Shown: positions 63,894 to 64,000 of the stretch, piece by piece
Position numbering within the stretch: the first letter of the stretch is position 1
How the letters are laid out: each line of letters opens with the position of its first letter
Assembly: GCA_011525385.1 (NCBI GenBank)
Contig: WTGF01000045.1
Coordinates: 1 to 64,000 of the forward strand
DNA from: Chloroflexota bacterium
GTDB lineage: Bacteria > Chloroflexota > Anaerolineae > Aggregatilineales > Phototrophicaceae
DNA length: 64,000 nt
Direction of reading: 5' to 3'
Program-made: the position numbers and the translations under genes
The notes under the pieces: generated by a model
What the model was told of the DNA's origin: nothing
What the model saw: the letters and a program-made list of their open reading frames with translations, nothing else
Databases searched by the model: none

Positions 63894-64000
63894 GGAGAGC
63901 GGGGTAGAAGCGGACATTCGCCTGACCGCTGAAACTTTTGCTACTTGCGCCACCGGATCCGGCTCTCCGGTGGGCGTGGCGTGCACCCACGCATCCTTAA
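63894..64000 (+). other. Structured terminal segment, possible start of a further gene
   Basis: A GTG at 63894 opens a frame to the right edge with no ribosome site. The same bases are unusually self-complementary: GGAGAGC (63894-63900) with GCTCTCC (63962-63968), AGCGG/CCGCT (63909-63913/63926-63930), CCACCGGA/TCCGGTGG (63950-63957/63966-63973) and GCGTGG/CCACGC (63974-63979/63987-63992). It is not a canonical tRNA because no T-loop is present. It may be a terminator region or RNA element cut by the window. Confidence 0.4.

Noticed and set aside
63894..63969. tRNA or tmRNA at the right end
   Set aside because: A 7-bp acceptor-like helix exists, but there is no T-loop (TTC) or clear anticodon arm on either strand.
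1..64000. Integrase, attachment sites or a contractile or long tail
   Set aside because: No integrase motif, no tape-measure-size gene with a tail-tube neighbour and no sheath were found in the window.

Overview
The window reads as a large part of the genome of a short-tailed (podovirus-type) bacteriophage or a closely related prophage. It carries large terminase, portal, scaffold-like, capsid and tail-hub genes, and I see no tail tape-measure, tail-tube or sheath gene. A lipobox protein, a beta-barrel-like secreted protein and a glycan gene set point to a Gram-negative (diderm) host. I cannot name the host. No integrase, DNA polymerase or RNA polymerase is visible, and both ends cut into apparent genes or structured DNA, so more genome lies outside.

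Layout. 1-2.4 kb is a leftward operon of small unknown genes ending in radC, driven by a near-consensus sigma70 promoter. Its leader holds an inverted repeat and an attenuator-like hairpin, and three copies of a UUCG hairpin lie between its genes. At 2.7-3.9 kb a rightward promoter starts almost exactly at a pseudoknot-like RNA, followed by three small genes. 3.9-5.7 kb holds inverted repeats, a two-winged-helix replication-initiator-like protein and an origin-like region with DnaA-box-like repeats. 6.1-19 kb is the packaging, head and tail-hub block. 19-27.5 kb is adsorption proteins with repeats and Ig-like or propeller domains. 27.5-30.3 kb is a nuclease and lysis region with a holin-like protein and a T4-type lysozyme whose catalytic positions are altered. 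30.2-33.3 kb carries a papain-like candidate, a translation initiation factor IF-1, a secreted barrel-like protein, a strong promoter, an initiator-like tRNA(CAU), and a small protein of the Acb2/Tad1 cyclic-nucleotide sponge family. 34-40 kb is a sugar kinase, nucleotidyltransferase, glycosyltransferase and methyltransferase cassette. 40-44 kb holds a lipoprotein zinc metallopeptidase and families of small beta-rich paralogues. 44-60 kb holds candidate internal virion proteins and one giant 4275-residue polyvalent protein (ParB/DdrB-like, strawberry-notch/DarB-like helicase, JAB and putative ART domains), with well-initiated short reading frames overprinted in its linkers. 60-64 kb is a run of small accessory genes.

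How it fits together. The most unusual themes are a possible takeover of translation initiation (IF-1 plus initiator-like tRNA), signalling-nucleotide counter-defence (Acb2/Tad1 family), an ejected multi-domain counter-defence protein, RNA-level control devices (pseudoknot leader, hairpin-spaced Shine-Dalgarno, attenuator), and a virus-encoded glycan pathway next to Ig-like surface proteins. All functional calls are from reading sequence and motifs by eye; no database search was run.
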